This document shows, one piece after another, positions 48,577 through 58,584 of a DNA stretch of 64,000 bases. The translations under genes and the position numbers were made by a program. The stretch lies in contig NZ_LFYO02000002.1 in assembly GCF_001182825.2 (NCBI RefSeq), positions 124,001 through 188,000 on the forward strand. Direction: 5' to 3'. This DNA comes from Streptococcus sp. X13SY08. GTDB lineage: Bacteria; Bacillota; Bacilli; Lactobacillales; Streptococcaceae. Below the pieces are notes generated by a model that made no database searches, was not told the DNA's origin, and saw nothing but the letters and a program-made list of their open reading frames with translations. Numbering within the stretch: the stretch's first letter is position 1; the number at the start of each line of letters is the position of its first letter.

Positions 48577-50066
48577 ATGAAAAGTTTTAAGAAAAGAAAA
48601 GGGATTACCCTCGCAGAGGTTATCATCTCCTTAATTCTTATTTCTGTTATCGTTGTGGGAACCATGAGCTTTTTCTCCGACTCATTTAATAATGTATTTG
48701 GGCTCCGCACTCAAAATGAAACTAATTTTGCTATCCAAGAGCAATTTGAAAGTAGATTAGCAGATGTCAAGAAAAATGGAGGCTCAGGTACAGATGAGCG
48801 GGAATTTACCTATCAAATTGGAAGCGACGCTCCACGAACGGTAACAGTGACAGGGACAAATTTGTCCTATCAAAATGATAAGGTTCATAAAAAAATTCAT
48901 CTCTTTGTCGCTAATAATAAAGAGAGTGCTTTGGAAATCCCTAAAGATTTAAAGGTTACTCTTGATGAAAAGACTGAACCAAAAGGGAAAGCTTACTATT
49001 ATGTCGGTGATCAAACACCAGATGGGCGTGTTGAGTTGACCGAAAAGTCAACTAGTTCTAAAATTCATACAGAGGAAGGTTGGTTCCAAAGCCATCTCTC
49101 TATCAAAAACGAACAAGATCCTAAAATACCAATTGTTGTAGTAGGTAGTATAGCACCTAGTGGTTCGACAGATTCTAAAGTAAAGCAACCAAAGATGATG
49201 GACGACTTTAAGCAAATTCGTAAAGATAATAAGGGATTTAAATTTGAGTAGAAAATGCGTGGCTCCTATTTAACCTTTGCAGCTCGCGCCATCAACTCTT
49301 TTGGTCGAGTAGGCCAATACCAAGAGGCTGAACATCGTATTTGGATAATGGGGATTCCAATTACGAAAGCTTTGGTATTCCATACAGATGCCGATCTTGC
49401 TGTGAAAAAAATGAAGATGGTACAATATCAGCAGTTCCGACTGATAGTTCAGAGCATCAAGGGGTTGAGCTTCTAAACTATCGAGATGGTCAAAAAATTA
49501 CAGACAGTGTGGCTGTAAAGAGCATTTTTGATAAGGAAAAACATCAAGCTCGACAGATGTTGGCTTTGCAAAATAATAGCTTGAACCTGAAAGATTTAAA
49601 GATGTAAAATGGTCTGACCAATTCTTTCTTGCTCACAAAAGAAAATCAGTCAGGTGCCCTAGTATCGTATCAATTTGGGACTAGTCTCTCATGGAATCTG
49701 ACTGAGTCTAGTGATGGTAGTTTGACTGCATCATATGGTGCTTCATCTAATAGTAATATTTCAAAAAATTCTCAAGGAATTGGGATAATTGAGAAAGATA
49801 AAGATAACTCTATTCAAATTGTAAGCCGACCAGTTAACGGTTCTCAACTGAAAGTGGAAGTATTTCTGAATGGAATAGAAGTCCATACAGATACATTAAT
49901 TGCAAAGGATAGAAGCTATAATAGACAAGCATTATCTAATGCGCATGTTACCTTCGGTGGACAGACCCATATTAATGAAATTGCCGTATTTGAGCGTGTA
50001 TTAAATTCAGATGAAATTAAGTCCATGAGAGAATATTTCGAAACTAAATACAAAGTAAAAGAATAA
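48577..50066 (+). pseudogene. pilC: Modular minor pilin with lectin-like tail (PilC-like)
   Basis: Prepilin start KKRKG then ITLAEVIISLILISVIVVG with Glu5 present. The ~220-residue pilin module ends at an in-frame TAG (49249-49251), after which KMRGSYLTFAARAINSFGRV continues. A frame change occurs at ~49395, then there is a further in-frame TAA (49605-49607) before NGLTNSFLLTKENQSG. The C-terminal ~150 residues (FGTSLSWNLTESSDG...VTFGGQTHINEIAVFERVLN) look like a concanavalin A-like/LamG jelly roll, as in S. sanguinis PilC. The name refers to that minor pilin, not to the platform protein. Confidence 0.75.
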
Positions 50067-50084
50067 AAATAAAAAGAAAGTAGA

Positions 50085-51390
50085 ATGGGAAGATCAATGT
50101 TCTCTTTTAAGAAAAAAGAAGAAACAGGACATATGTCTGATAGCGGAAGCGGGGAAGGCTCCTTGCTAACACGGTTGAACCAACCCCTTTTTAAGAAAAA
50201 AGAGGGGTTGGCAGATGAGGAGTATATGCTAGACAGCGAGCTTCAAGCCTCACAAGTGGCTTCAACTAAGAACAAGTCAATCACTAGTTTGTTTTCAACT
50301 AAAAAAGGGAAGGGCGGGAAAAATGCTGGTCAGCCTTACACCATGTTTTCAAAGCCTATCAAAGGAAATCTGTTAGCTGTTGATTTTGATGACTATGATC
50401 TGACCTTGGTAGTAGCGAAGCAAAAACGCAAAGAATTAGAAATCGTAAAGACAGTCAAAGCTTCTTTACCAGTAGGATTGGTACATGATGGTTTAATCAT
50501 CAACATGGATGCATTGATAGAGTTCATTGATCATTTGATGAAAGAAAACGATATCGTAGCCAAGTATGCTTTTTTGCAGTCAATAATACAGGTGTCATTG
50601 CGCGTCCAGTTATGGTACCAGATGCCGTTGCAGAAGAAGACATCGAAAACTTTATCTCCTTTGAGTTGCAGCAGTACTTGGACATCGATACAAGTTCTTA
50701 TATCATTGATTATCAATTCAGTCCGCAATCAGATGGCGGTATGATTGAAGAGGGAAGCAAGTCTTTGATTACCTATGCTGTACCAAAGCGACAGTAGAGC
50801 AGCATTACGACTTGGCAGATGCTTTACATCTTGTACCATATGTCTTTGACCTTCGCTCCAATACCTACGAAAAATGGCTGGAACGTGTAGAAGCGATTAA
50901 CAATCGCGGTATGTATTTGACAGAAGGCAATATTGGGATTGCCCAACTAGGTAAGCATAGTATTGATGTCTATCTGTATGCGCGTGGTCGATCTGTGACA
51001 AGCAACCATATGGATCGAGGTTATCATGAGATTGAAGACTTAGTAAATTCTGAATTAACCATGCGCCATTTTCATGAGATAGTCTCTGGTGAAATGACGG
51101 ATTTGTCCCTCAAGCGCGTCTTAGATGAGCGGCTAAATGAAACAAAAATGCACATTATCAATACAGAGCGATTTTTCAGCTCAACAACAGGTGAAACGAT
51201 TGATAAGTTTTATTCTATCGGAGAAGGTGCACTTTGCTGGCATTTGATTTCGGTATTTAAAACAAAATTTGACGGTGAGATTGAGGCTGTCGGTAGCGCT
51301 GATTCAGAGAATATTGTTTGGGGACCGAATGCAGATAATGATCCTGAAATTATACCAGCTGTAGCAATGTTAATTCGGAGGGCCAACTAA
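50085..51390 (+). pseudogene. pilM: Type IV pilus assembly protein PilM, frameshifted
   Basis: Actin-like cytoplasmic protein that links PilN-PilO to the motor. Long low-complexity N-terminus (~75 residues), then the ATPase fold from GNLLAVDFDDYDLTLVVAK. Single bases are lost in a T7 run (~50571, KYAFF/AVNNTGVIARPV) and an A run (~50787, YAVPK/ATVEQHYDLADAL). The SHS2-like part and C-terminal lobe end at 51390. The extended N-terminus is longer than in Gram-negative PilM. Confidence 0.8.
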
Positions 51391-51727
51391 TGATGATGAG
51401 AGATTTAAACTTTTTTGCGACATACCATACCCCTCCTGCAAAGACCAGCACAGTTCGCTTGGTCGCTATTACGGGGAGGGGAGCCTACGGCATTAGCGGG
51501 TGTGTTGTTAGGTGCTTTCTATTATTACACAAGTAACAGTAACTATGAGACAGAAATCAATAAATTGCATATGTTGCTAGAAGCATCTGAAATGGTACAA
51601 CAGTTAGAAGAAATCGAAAAACTTCAAGTTGACAAGGCGACTGTAACAAATGATCAGACGATCTTTAAAAATTTAGAAGGTGATTTAAGATGTATATAAA
51701 TTTACCATCGAAATTGAGACAAAGGAT
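51391..51727 (+). pseudogene. pilN: Type IV pilus assembly protein PilN, damaged
   Basis: Starts MMMRDLNFFATYHTPPAKT, the short cytoplasmic tail with the RDLNF-type PilM-binding motif. The frame changes near 51475 into a single membrane helix (ALAGVLLGAFYYY) and a periplasmic-side coiled coil (ETEINKLHMLLEASEMVQQL). It ends prematurely soon after FKNLEGDL. A PilN protein normally has a further ~80-residue ferredoxin-like domain. A remnant DVYKFTIEIETKDV runs in the pilO frame, so a block is probably missing near 51690. Confidence 0.7.
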
Positions 51728-53269
51728 GTGGACTTCAGTGAAAAAAATAATGAAAACAAAACTGATAAGAAACTCGGACTAAAGCTAAATAAAAAAGAAA
51801 AAACATTACTTGGTACGGTTGCTGTTGGTCTCGTTGCATTCGGCTGTTACAATGTCTTAAATGGTTTAATAACTAAAAATGGTGAGCTAATGGAAGAGTA
51901 TGACAGGTTGCAGTTGGAGTTTAACGAAAAAAGCGCAAAGATTGCTCGGAAAGGCGCCATGGTTCAAGAATTGAAAAAGCTGAACAGTGATACCAATAAA
52001 GTTGCTTCTAACTATTATGGCAATACTAATCAGGGGGAGTTTATCTATTTGATTGATCACTTGATCAATAAAAGTGGAATCACTCTTCAGCGGGTTGAAT
52101 TTGCGGAAACAAAAGAACTAGAGTTTCCTGAAAAGACAGATAATGATGCGGTAGCACAAGAGAAAGATAAGAAGGATGAAGCAACTTCATCAACAACAGG
52201 TTCTTCAAGTACAGACACTTCTACTTGAACTAGTACAAACTCTGGTTCTTCTTCTGAAACACAAGAAAATTCGGCACCAGCTACACAGACAGATCAAGAA
52301 GCAGAAAATAAATATGCCAATACCAATATCACACAAATGACAGCAGATATTGGTTTTTCAGGGAATTATTCTCAGGTATTAGAATTACTGAAAATGATTG
52401 ACGCAAATGAGCGTACAATTGTATCAAGTGAATTGGATTTGGGTTCTCCTAAGGCTAAGCAAGAAGTGGATAGAATTGATCCGCTTATTGAAAAAGGGCA
52501 TATCAAACTAAGATTTTATCAAGTAGAAGATGTAGAGCGCTATGTAAGTAAACCAGCTAGCAATGTTGATAAAACGCCAATTCCATTCGCTCATGTGGCC
52601 TCACCATTTAAGCGTGCATCTTGGTTATCCATCTCTGAAGATGGTGGTAAAAAATCAGATTCAAAAGCTACTTCAACATCGTCAAGCAATTCGTCTGATT
52701 TGGGGCCTGGTTTAGGATCGGCTCCTGGGCCAGCCTATCTTCAACAATTAGCCAATTCAACAAATAATGCGAGTGGGATTTCAGCTTATTACAATACATC
52801 GACGCTCTATCGCTTTGAAACAAACTTAAAATTGAAAAACAAAGCGAATAATGCAGAGACTGATGTTACGGTAGATACAGGTGACTTCCTTGAAGGTGCT
52901 GGTTCAAATGTTGTGCAAATTCCTGCAAGTAAAGAAAAAGTCATCTATGAAATGAGATTGCAAGATCCATTTATTACATTGAATGAAAAACCAGATTATA
53001 TCATTTTTGACTTCCATAGTTCCCAAAAATGGGATGGTAGCTTGGGAATGATTGTTGAAAATGCAAATGGTCAAGAAATTCAAGTAGGTTTATTAGAAGG
53101 CTTGCAGTGGGAAGGGTGGCGTGAAGCTAGATTTGATCCTGCAAGTGTGGCGAGTTTGAGTTATCCATTGAAGGTAAAAGGTTTCTATTTCGAAACACCA
53201 AACACCAATAGCGGTGGAACAACATTAAAATTGGACAATTTTGCAATTCAAAGTTTGATATCTAATTAA
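51728..53269 (+). pseudogene. pilO: Type IV pilus assembly protein PilO with extra C-terminal jelly-roll-like domain
   Basis: GTG start at 51728 (MDFSEKNNENKTDKKLG). One membrane helix (TLLGTVAVGLVAFGCYNVL), then a coiled coil (LMEEYDRLQLEFNEKSAKIA) and the PilO ferredoxin-like fold split by a Ser/Thr/Glu linker. An in-frame TGA (52226-52228) falls in that linker. After PilO proper there is another ~140-residue domain: DYIIFDFHSSQKWDGSLGMI, LQWEGWREARFDP, PLKVKGFYFETPN, SGGTTLKLDNFAI. This pattern resembles galactose-binding/CBM-like jelly rolls. The extra domain would lie between membrane and wall. Confidence 0.75.
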
Positions 53270-53283
53270 GCAGTGAAATTGCG

Positions 53284-53317
53284 ACTCATAGAGTAAATCC
53301 AGACAAACTCTATGAGT
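53284..53317 (+). other. Hairpin in the intergenic gap after pilO
   Basis: ACTCATAGAGT (53284-53294) and ACTCTATGAGT (53307-53317) form an 11-bp stem without a U-tract; possible processing site. Confidence 0.5.
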
Positions 53318-53441
53318 GTAGCTTGCTTGTCATTTTCTAACTTTTAGTTCATATTGAGTCATGGTTTTAGTTCGAAACACATCTCTGTATGTAATGAAAC
53401 GATGAAAGAACGAACAAGGAATAAAAAAGAAGGAGGAAATA

Positions 53442-54705
53442 ATGGCGTATTTACAAATGTTTGGTTTAACATTCATCATAATTCATACGATTAGTATTAC
53501 GTTTGCAGCTAAGTTGGCGATGGCAAAGCGAATTTTTCTAGCTATATGGATGGGAATGTTTGTCTTTTTCCTTCCTAAAATGTATCAATATTTACAAGCA
53601 ACTCCACTCTATTTTGGCGGTCTATGTGCGGGTATTTTTGGTATCTATGTAGTCTCACTTTTTTCACAAAATATGCGAGACGCTATAGAGCATCGTAAAC
53701 AGATCAAAAAAACCAGAGAAACTAGAGAACCATTCTTTGTCAGTGAGATACAAGTACAGGAATCTTTCATGGAGAATCCAATATATAGCAGTTTATTGAT
53801 GGAGAAAACGGAAGCAATGGAAGACGATTCTAAAAAACTATCACGCTTGCAATCAAGACAAAAGGATAAAAAGAGAGGCACCAAATCCTCTACCGATAAA
53901 GTGACACAAATGCCTTCAAAAAATGTATCACAATTTGCGAAAAAAAGTATGCCTTCACAGGAGGAACAAGCTACTTTATATGACCAAAATGATCAAGAAA
54001 ATCGTATAAATTTAGAGGAAGAGCTTTCAGCTGTTGATAAGAAACATACTGATAAAGTTACGCCAATTTCCTATCATTCTTCAATATTTGAACCTCAACA
54101 AACTTCAATAAAAGAAGTGGACGATATAGTATCTCAAACCTTATCTAAACTGGATAATCTTTTTTCAGGAAATATGGATAAGGAAGAATCTAATAATTTA
54201 TTTATTGAAAAAGAAACTCCGGTGCATCTGAATTTTTTCGGAAGACAAGGCTGTAGATGTTGTGGTGACAGATGAAGAGGAAGAGATTTTACGAGAAATT
54301 GAAGTAATTTTTTCTGAACATAAGGATTTAGAAACACCAGTTACATTGCATAATACACAGACACAAGACGAAGTAATTTTGACCATTGATCCATTGTCTG
54401 GTGAGGCAGCAGATTGGGGGAGAACGCAGAAAATAGCAGAACCATATTTTGATACTGAGGAACAAATTGATAAAGAAATCTATTTCCGATTCTTATTATT
54501 TGAAATTCGTGAGTTATTAGTTTTGGGCTTTTATCAGGAAGCTGTGGACTACTTGAAAGAAATTTTGATTGATTCTTATGATAAGGAAATTCGTCGGAAT
54601 GCCCTTTGCTTATTAGAGTTAATTCGAGTGGAACTCTACAATCCACACATCAGTGAAAGCATAAGAAATAAATATAAGTTTTTAGAGGAGCGTAAAGTAT
54701 TATGA
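53442..54705 (+). pseudogene. Pilus-locus membrane protein of unknown function, frameshifted
   Basis: The first ~80 residues hold two to three membrane helices (MFGLTFIIIHTISITFAAKL, IFLAIWMGMFVFFLPKM, YFGGLCAGIFGIYVVSLF). A long charged, Ser/Lys/Glu-rich cytoplasmic linker follows. One extra T near 54237 changes the frame. The C-terminal ~130 residues (EEEEILREIEVIFSEHKDLE...FYQEAVDYLKEILIDSYDKE) are helical, TPR-like in rhythm. I do not recognise it. Its stop overlaps the next gene's ATG, so it belongs to the pilus operon; a scaffold role is possible but not shown. Confidence 0.65.
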
Positions 54706-55974
54706 TTAGTTGCAAGTCAGTAATTGGAACCGCAGTAATTGAAATTGAAAAAGGTGTGGGACTTAGAGAAATTCATCAAGTTGTAGTGGACAAGGGTGTT
54801 ATGTTAACTTTTGTTGTCAAATCAAGACATGAAGATCCATCACATGCCTTAATGATTGGTAATAATATTTATGGTATTGGTAATTTTGCGGCAACTGTGA
54901 AAAATTCGGATGCATTGCAGGCCTTTACACAAGAGGAATTACAGCTTCTTGTAGATAAGCAAGGTGTTATCATTGATGAAATTGTCATTACAGTAGATGG
55001 AAATAAAATTGGTCGCGTAACAGACTATTTTATTGATAATGAAAATGAGATTGGCTTCTTGCTAGTTGATCCTGAGAATGATGAAGAAGTATTCCAAATT
55101 CCTAAATCACAAATTTTAATGATTGGAAAAGAATACATCATTTTAAATGAAGAATGCAATACTTTGGGAACAAGTACACAATCAACAATGATTGATTTTC
55201 CAGTTAAGCCGCATCCAGTTTTAGAAGGAGCTGATAATGAAAACGAGATTGATTTATCTCAAAAAGTAGAGCCCGTAGCAGAGACTACTTTCATTGAGAC
55301 TCCAGCTCCTAAAAAAGAAACAAATCAATCCATGGGTACCTAAAATGGAGGCTAAGATAGAAAATAATCAAAATTTTGATTTGGATACTATGTTAGCCAA
55401 TCTAGAGACTGCTGAAGATTTTTCAGACCTAGATTCTTCTATTACATCGGAAGAAAATATGGCAAAGAAAATGCCTGAGATTGAATCAGTGGCGATTGAA
55501 AATACATTTTTGAAACAATTGAAAGAAGATGAAGAAAATACTGAAAATGTTGAAAATCATAAACAATCATTAGAAGATATTTTTGCGTCATTTTCAAACA
55601 ATGATACTCCTAAAGAAGTTCAAGGAAAACGAGATGGGTTTCAAATTCCGGTAGAATATGAAACCATTACTGAGCCTGATATTCATCATCAAGTGGTACC
55701 AATGCCAGCTCCAAATGGTGAAACGAAGAGTTATGTTGATAATCAAAAACGACTATTACTTGGAAAAAAATTACAAAAAGATTTAGTTAATTCAGATGGT
55801 AGTGTTCTTCTTTATGCAGGTGAAGTTGTGACAGAAGAAATGATTGACTTGTTGCGTAGAATTGACAGACGTTTGTTAGTTCGCTTGGCAGGGAGTGTAG
55901 GACAGAATGAAAGGAAGATTTTCAAAGTATCAGATTTTCATTCCCCTAGGTTTGTTTTTTATCTTCATGCTTAG
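54702..55974 (+). pseudogene. PRC-barrel domain protein, frameshifted
   Basis: The N-terminal half holds two PRC-barrel-like units, the first SVIGTAVIEIEKGVGLREIH and the second VITVDGNKIGRVTDYFIDNEN...VFQIPKSQILMIG. One extra G near 55333 (SMGT versus SMVPKMEAK) changes the frame. Then a low-complexity acidic stretch leads to a C-terminal LGKKLQKDLVNSDGSVLLYA module with VTEEMIDLLRRIDRRLLV, typical of long PRC-barrel proteins in clostridial genomes. The natural end may be earlier than 55974, because the next gene starts at 55907. PRC barrels bind protein partners or RNA; the role here is unknown. Confidence 0.7.
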
Positions 55975-56954
55975 TTTGCTGATATATGTTATGACTATCT
56001 ATAAACCAAGCTTACCAATGAGTATCAATGATAAAAAGATTGTGCATGTCCATTCAAGAAGTGAGGCAGAAGTTGCAGTATACAAAAGCTTGCCATACAA
56101 AGCGAGCTTTGCATTGTCAATCGGGCATTCCTTCTCAATGGATATGCGATTGTTGGGGTTGAGTTATTTTTCAAAAACTGAACTACAAAGTTTGGATAAA
56201 ATTTCTAATACTAATTTATGGGATAAGTTTTTACCGTTTTTTGAAACAAAACAAAATCAACTATTATCTATTATCTATTTATTCGAAACGGTTATTTTGG
56301 TTGCAATCTTTAGAAAAATCGATTCAAAATTTTCCAGATTTATTGAAACAAGAACCTGAAACGAATCATTTAATTGTTAACTCAGATAATCAGAAGACGA
56401 TATCAGCTCCTGTAGACGGTTATGAAATTCAAGCTCAAAACTTTATTGCTATTGCTCAGAATATCAGTAAGACAGCTCAATTTGAGCAGATTCCTTTAGA
56501 AGCAAATCTTATTGGTGCTGAGGCTCAATCATGGAATTTATCTCAATATACACGATTTATTGATAAGGTAGAATTACCGCTTTCAGATGGTGCTGTTCAA
56601 AAACACAATCAAGAATTAGTATTTCATAAATTGCAAAATGTTTATATTGCAGCTGGTCAAAGTTTCAATTTTTCAGATGTTATTGGTAAGTTGAGCAAGG
56701 AGTCAGGTTACTTGAGTAGTGTTATAGATGGGACAGAGGTTTATGGAAGTGGTGTCGAGTTAGTTGTGAATGCCCTTCAATCACTTACCTTTAAACATAT
56801 GAAAGTAGAGTCCTACAAAGGCAAGGCTTTCAGCATTGGAGATTCAGGGAGGGAATTAACTCAACTTTCTGTGACAAATACAAGTCAGAACGATGTCGTT
56901 CTTTCTCTATCAAAGGAAGGCTCGCAATTAACAATTGTATTAGCAAGCAAATAA
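55907..56954 (+). pseudogene. VanW-like membrane-anchored protein, frameshifted
   Basis: An N-terminal helix (FIPLGLFFIFMLSLLIYVMT) anchors a long exported part. The frame changes between 56245 and 56300; the rest continues as LFWLQSLEKSIQNFPDLLKQ. The C-terminal ~110 residues (VYIAAGQSFNFSDVIGKLSK, ESGYLSSVIDGTEVYGSGVE, ELTQLSVTNTSQNDVVLSLS) fit VanW domains. The usual GGGVCQVSSTLYNAAL segment is changed to GSGVELVVNALQSLTF, without the cysteine. VanW proteins are linked to the cell wall and glycopeptide-resistance clusters but lack an assigned activity. Confidence 0.6.
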
Positions 56955-56959
56955 TAAAA

Positions 56960-57006
56960 AGTTACGACCTAATCATTCGGTTTATCTTTTATTTGGTCGT
57001 TAACTT
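56960..57006 (+). terminator. Weak hairpin before pilD
   Basis: GTTACGACC and GGTCGTTAAC arms surround a 25-nt loop with a T-rich 3' side; possible partial terminator. Confidence 0.4.
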
Positions 57007-57093
57007 GATTTGTCTAGTACTAAAAGCGAAGGCAGAAACTATAAAACAAAATTGAGGAGAAGATGTGATCTTAAAACAGAAGAGGATTATGGA

Positions 57094-58470
57094 ATGGCGG
57101 TATTAGTATTTATCCTAGGTCTTGTATTTGGTAGCTTTTATAATGTTGTCATTTATAGAGTTCCGCTTGAAAAAAGTATCATCAATGGTCGTTCAGCTTG
57201 CCCAAACTGTTCACATGTTCTAGGTGGTTTAGAGTTGATTCCGCTTTTATCCATTGTTATTCAACGGTTTAAATGCAAACACTGTCAGGTACCTATTTCA
57301 CCACGGTATTTTATCGTGGAATTTCTAACAGGTACTTTGTGGTGGAGAGCCTATTTACTCTTTGTCAATCAAGGGATATGGATGGTTATTTCAGCTTGTC
57401 TATTGATATCTCTATGTATTATTGTGGGCTATATTGATTTTGATACCCATTTTATATCTGATATCGTCCTACTTATTTTTTTAGTTGGGCGGTTGAGTTT
57501 GATATGGCTGACAGGTGAATCTTATTTGGAAACCTTTTATTCTATGCTGGTAGCTTTATTGGTCTATGACACAATTTATTGGTTGGCAAAATTATATTAT
57601 AAACAAGAGGCATTTGGTTCTGGTGACATTACTTATTTGATTACGCTTGCTAGTTGGTTTAGTCCACTTGATATTACGCTGGTCGCAATTGGTTCGTTTT
57701 TTATCGCTGGACTTTTATTGCTAGTCATAACCTTAATTGAAAAAATGAAATTTGACGCAAAAAAGGAGATCCCCTTTGGTCCTGCTATGAGTATTATGGC
57801 TGTTTTATTCTATTTTTGGGGGAGCTTATATAAAGGAGTTATATATTCAATGGGTATTTTAAATAAAAAAACAAGAGGCTTACGCATGATGGCAACAGGT
57901 CTGATTGGTAGCTCTCTTGTTATCGGATTGTTATTTGGTCGGCGCATCATGGCAAATCATCAGGAGAAAATTGATCCTGCGGATATTTATATTTCAGAGA
58001 ATTTTAGTTCAAATGGTAGTGGCGTTATTTTATTCTCAGAAGATGTTACGGTTCCTTCAACGGTATCGGCTGATTTTATCAACAGTCGTTTAGAAGGGAC
58101 AAATATGGCCGGTCTAGGTCAAGCCTTTAAAAATGCTGAAAAAAATTATGGCGTAAATGCTCTCTTTTTAACTGGATTGGCTATTCATGAATCAGATTAT
58201 GGAAGAAGTCAAATAGCACAAGTAAAAAATAATCTATTTGGTTTTATGGCATATGATTCTAGCCCATTTTCAAGTGCTGGGTATTTTGAATCGTTCGATG
58301 CATGTATAGACTATGTTGCACGTTATTTGAGTCAACACTATTTGAGACCTGATGGTATGTACTACAATGGAAAGAGTATTGCGGCAATTAATACTCGCTA
58401 TGCCTCCGATAAAGGATGGTCTGAAAAAATTGCGATTCGTATTCGTGCTTTCTTAAATTTGAATAAATAG
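57094..58470 (+). CDS. pilD: Prepilin peptidase PilD in frame with a glucosaminidase
   Basis: One open frame of 458 residues from ATG 57094 (AGAGGA upstream). Residues 1-~250 are PilD: VFGSFYNVVIYRVPLEKS, four zinc cysteines (CPNC...CKHC), and the catalytic aspartates in GYIDFDTHF and GSGDITYL. This type cleaves and N-methylates prepilins. Residues ~253-458 begin MGILNKKTRGL, have a signal-anchor helix and a Glucosaminidase-family peptidoglycan hydrolase domain (LTGLAIHESDYGRSQIAQ with the catalytic Glu, then NLFGFMAYDS). AAAGGAG at 57832-57838 and ATG 57850 suggest the hydrolase is also, or was originally, translated separately. Confidence 0.85.
   Translation: MAVLVFILGLVFGSFYNVVIYRVPLEKSIINGRSACPNCSHVLGGLELIPLLSIVIQRFKCKHCQVPISPRYFIVEFLTGTLWWRAYLLFVNQGIWMVISACLLISLCIIVGYIDFDTHFISDIVLLIFLVGRLSLIWLTGESYLETFYSMLVALLVYDTIYWLAKLYYKQEAFGSGDITYLITLASWFSPLDITLVAIGSFFIAGLLLLVITLIEKMKFDAKKEIPFGPAMSIMAVLFYFWGSLYKGVIYSMGILNKKTRGLRMMATGLIGSSLVIGLLFGRRIMANHQEKIDPADIYISENFSSNGSGVILFSEDVTVPSTVSADFINSRLEGTNMAGLGQAFKNAEKNYGVNALFLTGLAIHESDYGRSQIAQVKNNLFGFMAYDSSPFSSAGYFESFDACIDYVARYLSQHYLRPDGMYYNGKSIAAINTRYASDKGWSEKIAIRIRAFLNLNK
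57832..57852 (+). promoter_or_regulatory. Internal ribosome-binding site for the glucosaminidase
   Basis: AAAGGAG (57832-57838) lies 11 nt before ATG 57850, in frame with pilD. It fits an independent start for the peptidoglycan hydrolase. Confidence 0.6.
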
Positions 58471-58508
58471 TCGTTAAGTAAATGATAGCTGATAATTGTT
58501 TCATCGCG

Positions 58509-58540
58509 AAAGAGCTAGACTACTGTTTGGCTCTTTTTTT
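58509..58540 (+). terminator. Terminator of the pilus locus
   Basis: AAAGAGC (58509-58515) and GCTCTTT (58530-58536) followed by seven T. Confidence 0.88.
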
Positions 58541-58584
58541 GACAAAATAATAATATTGTTGCTTCGTTTTCTTTTAGTACTAGG

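Noticed and set aside
30836-52228. In-frame TGA codons as selenocysteine or programmed read-through
   Set aside because: TAA and TAG interrupt other genes in the same way, no SECIS-like element was seen, and the TGA positions (lipobox Leu, Ser/Thr linker) are not catalytic.
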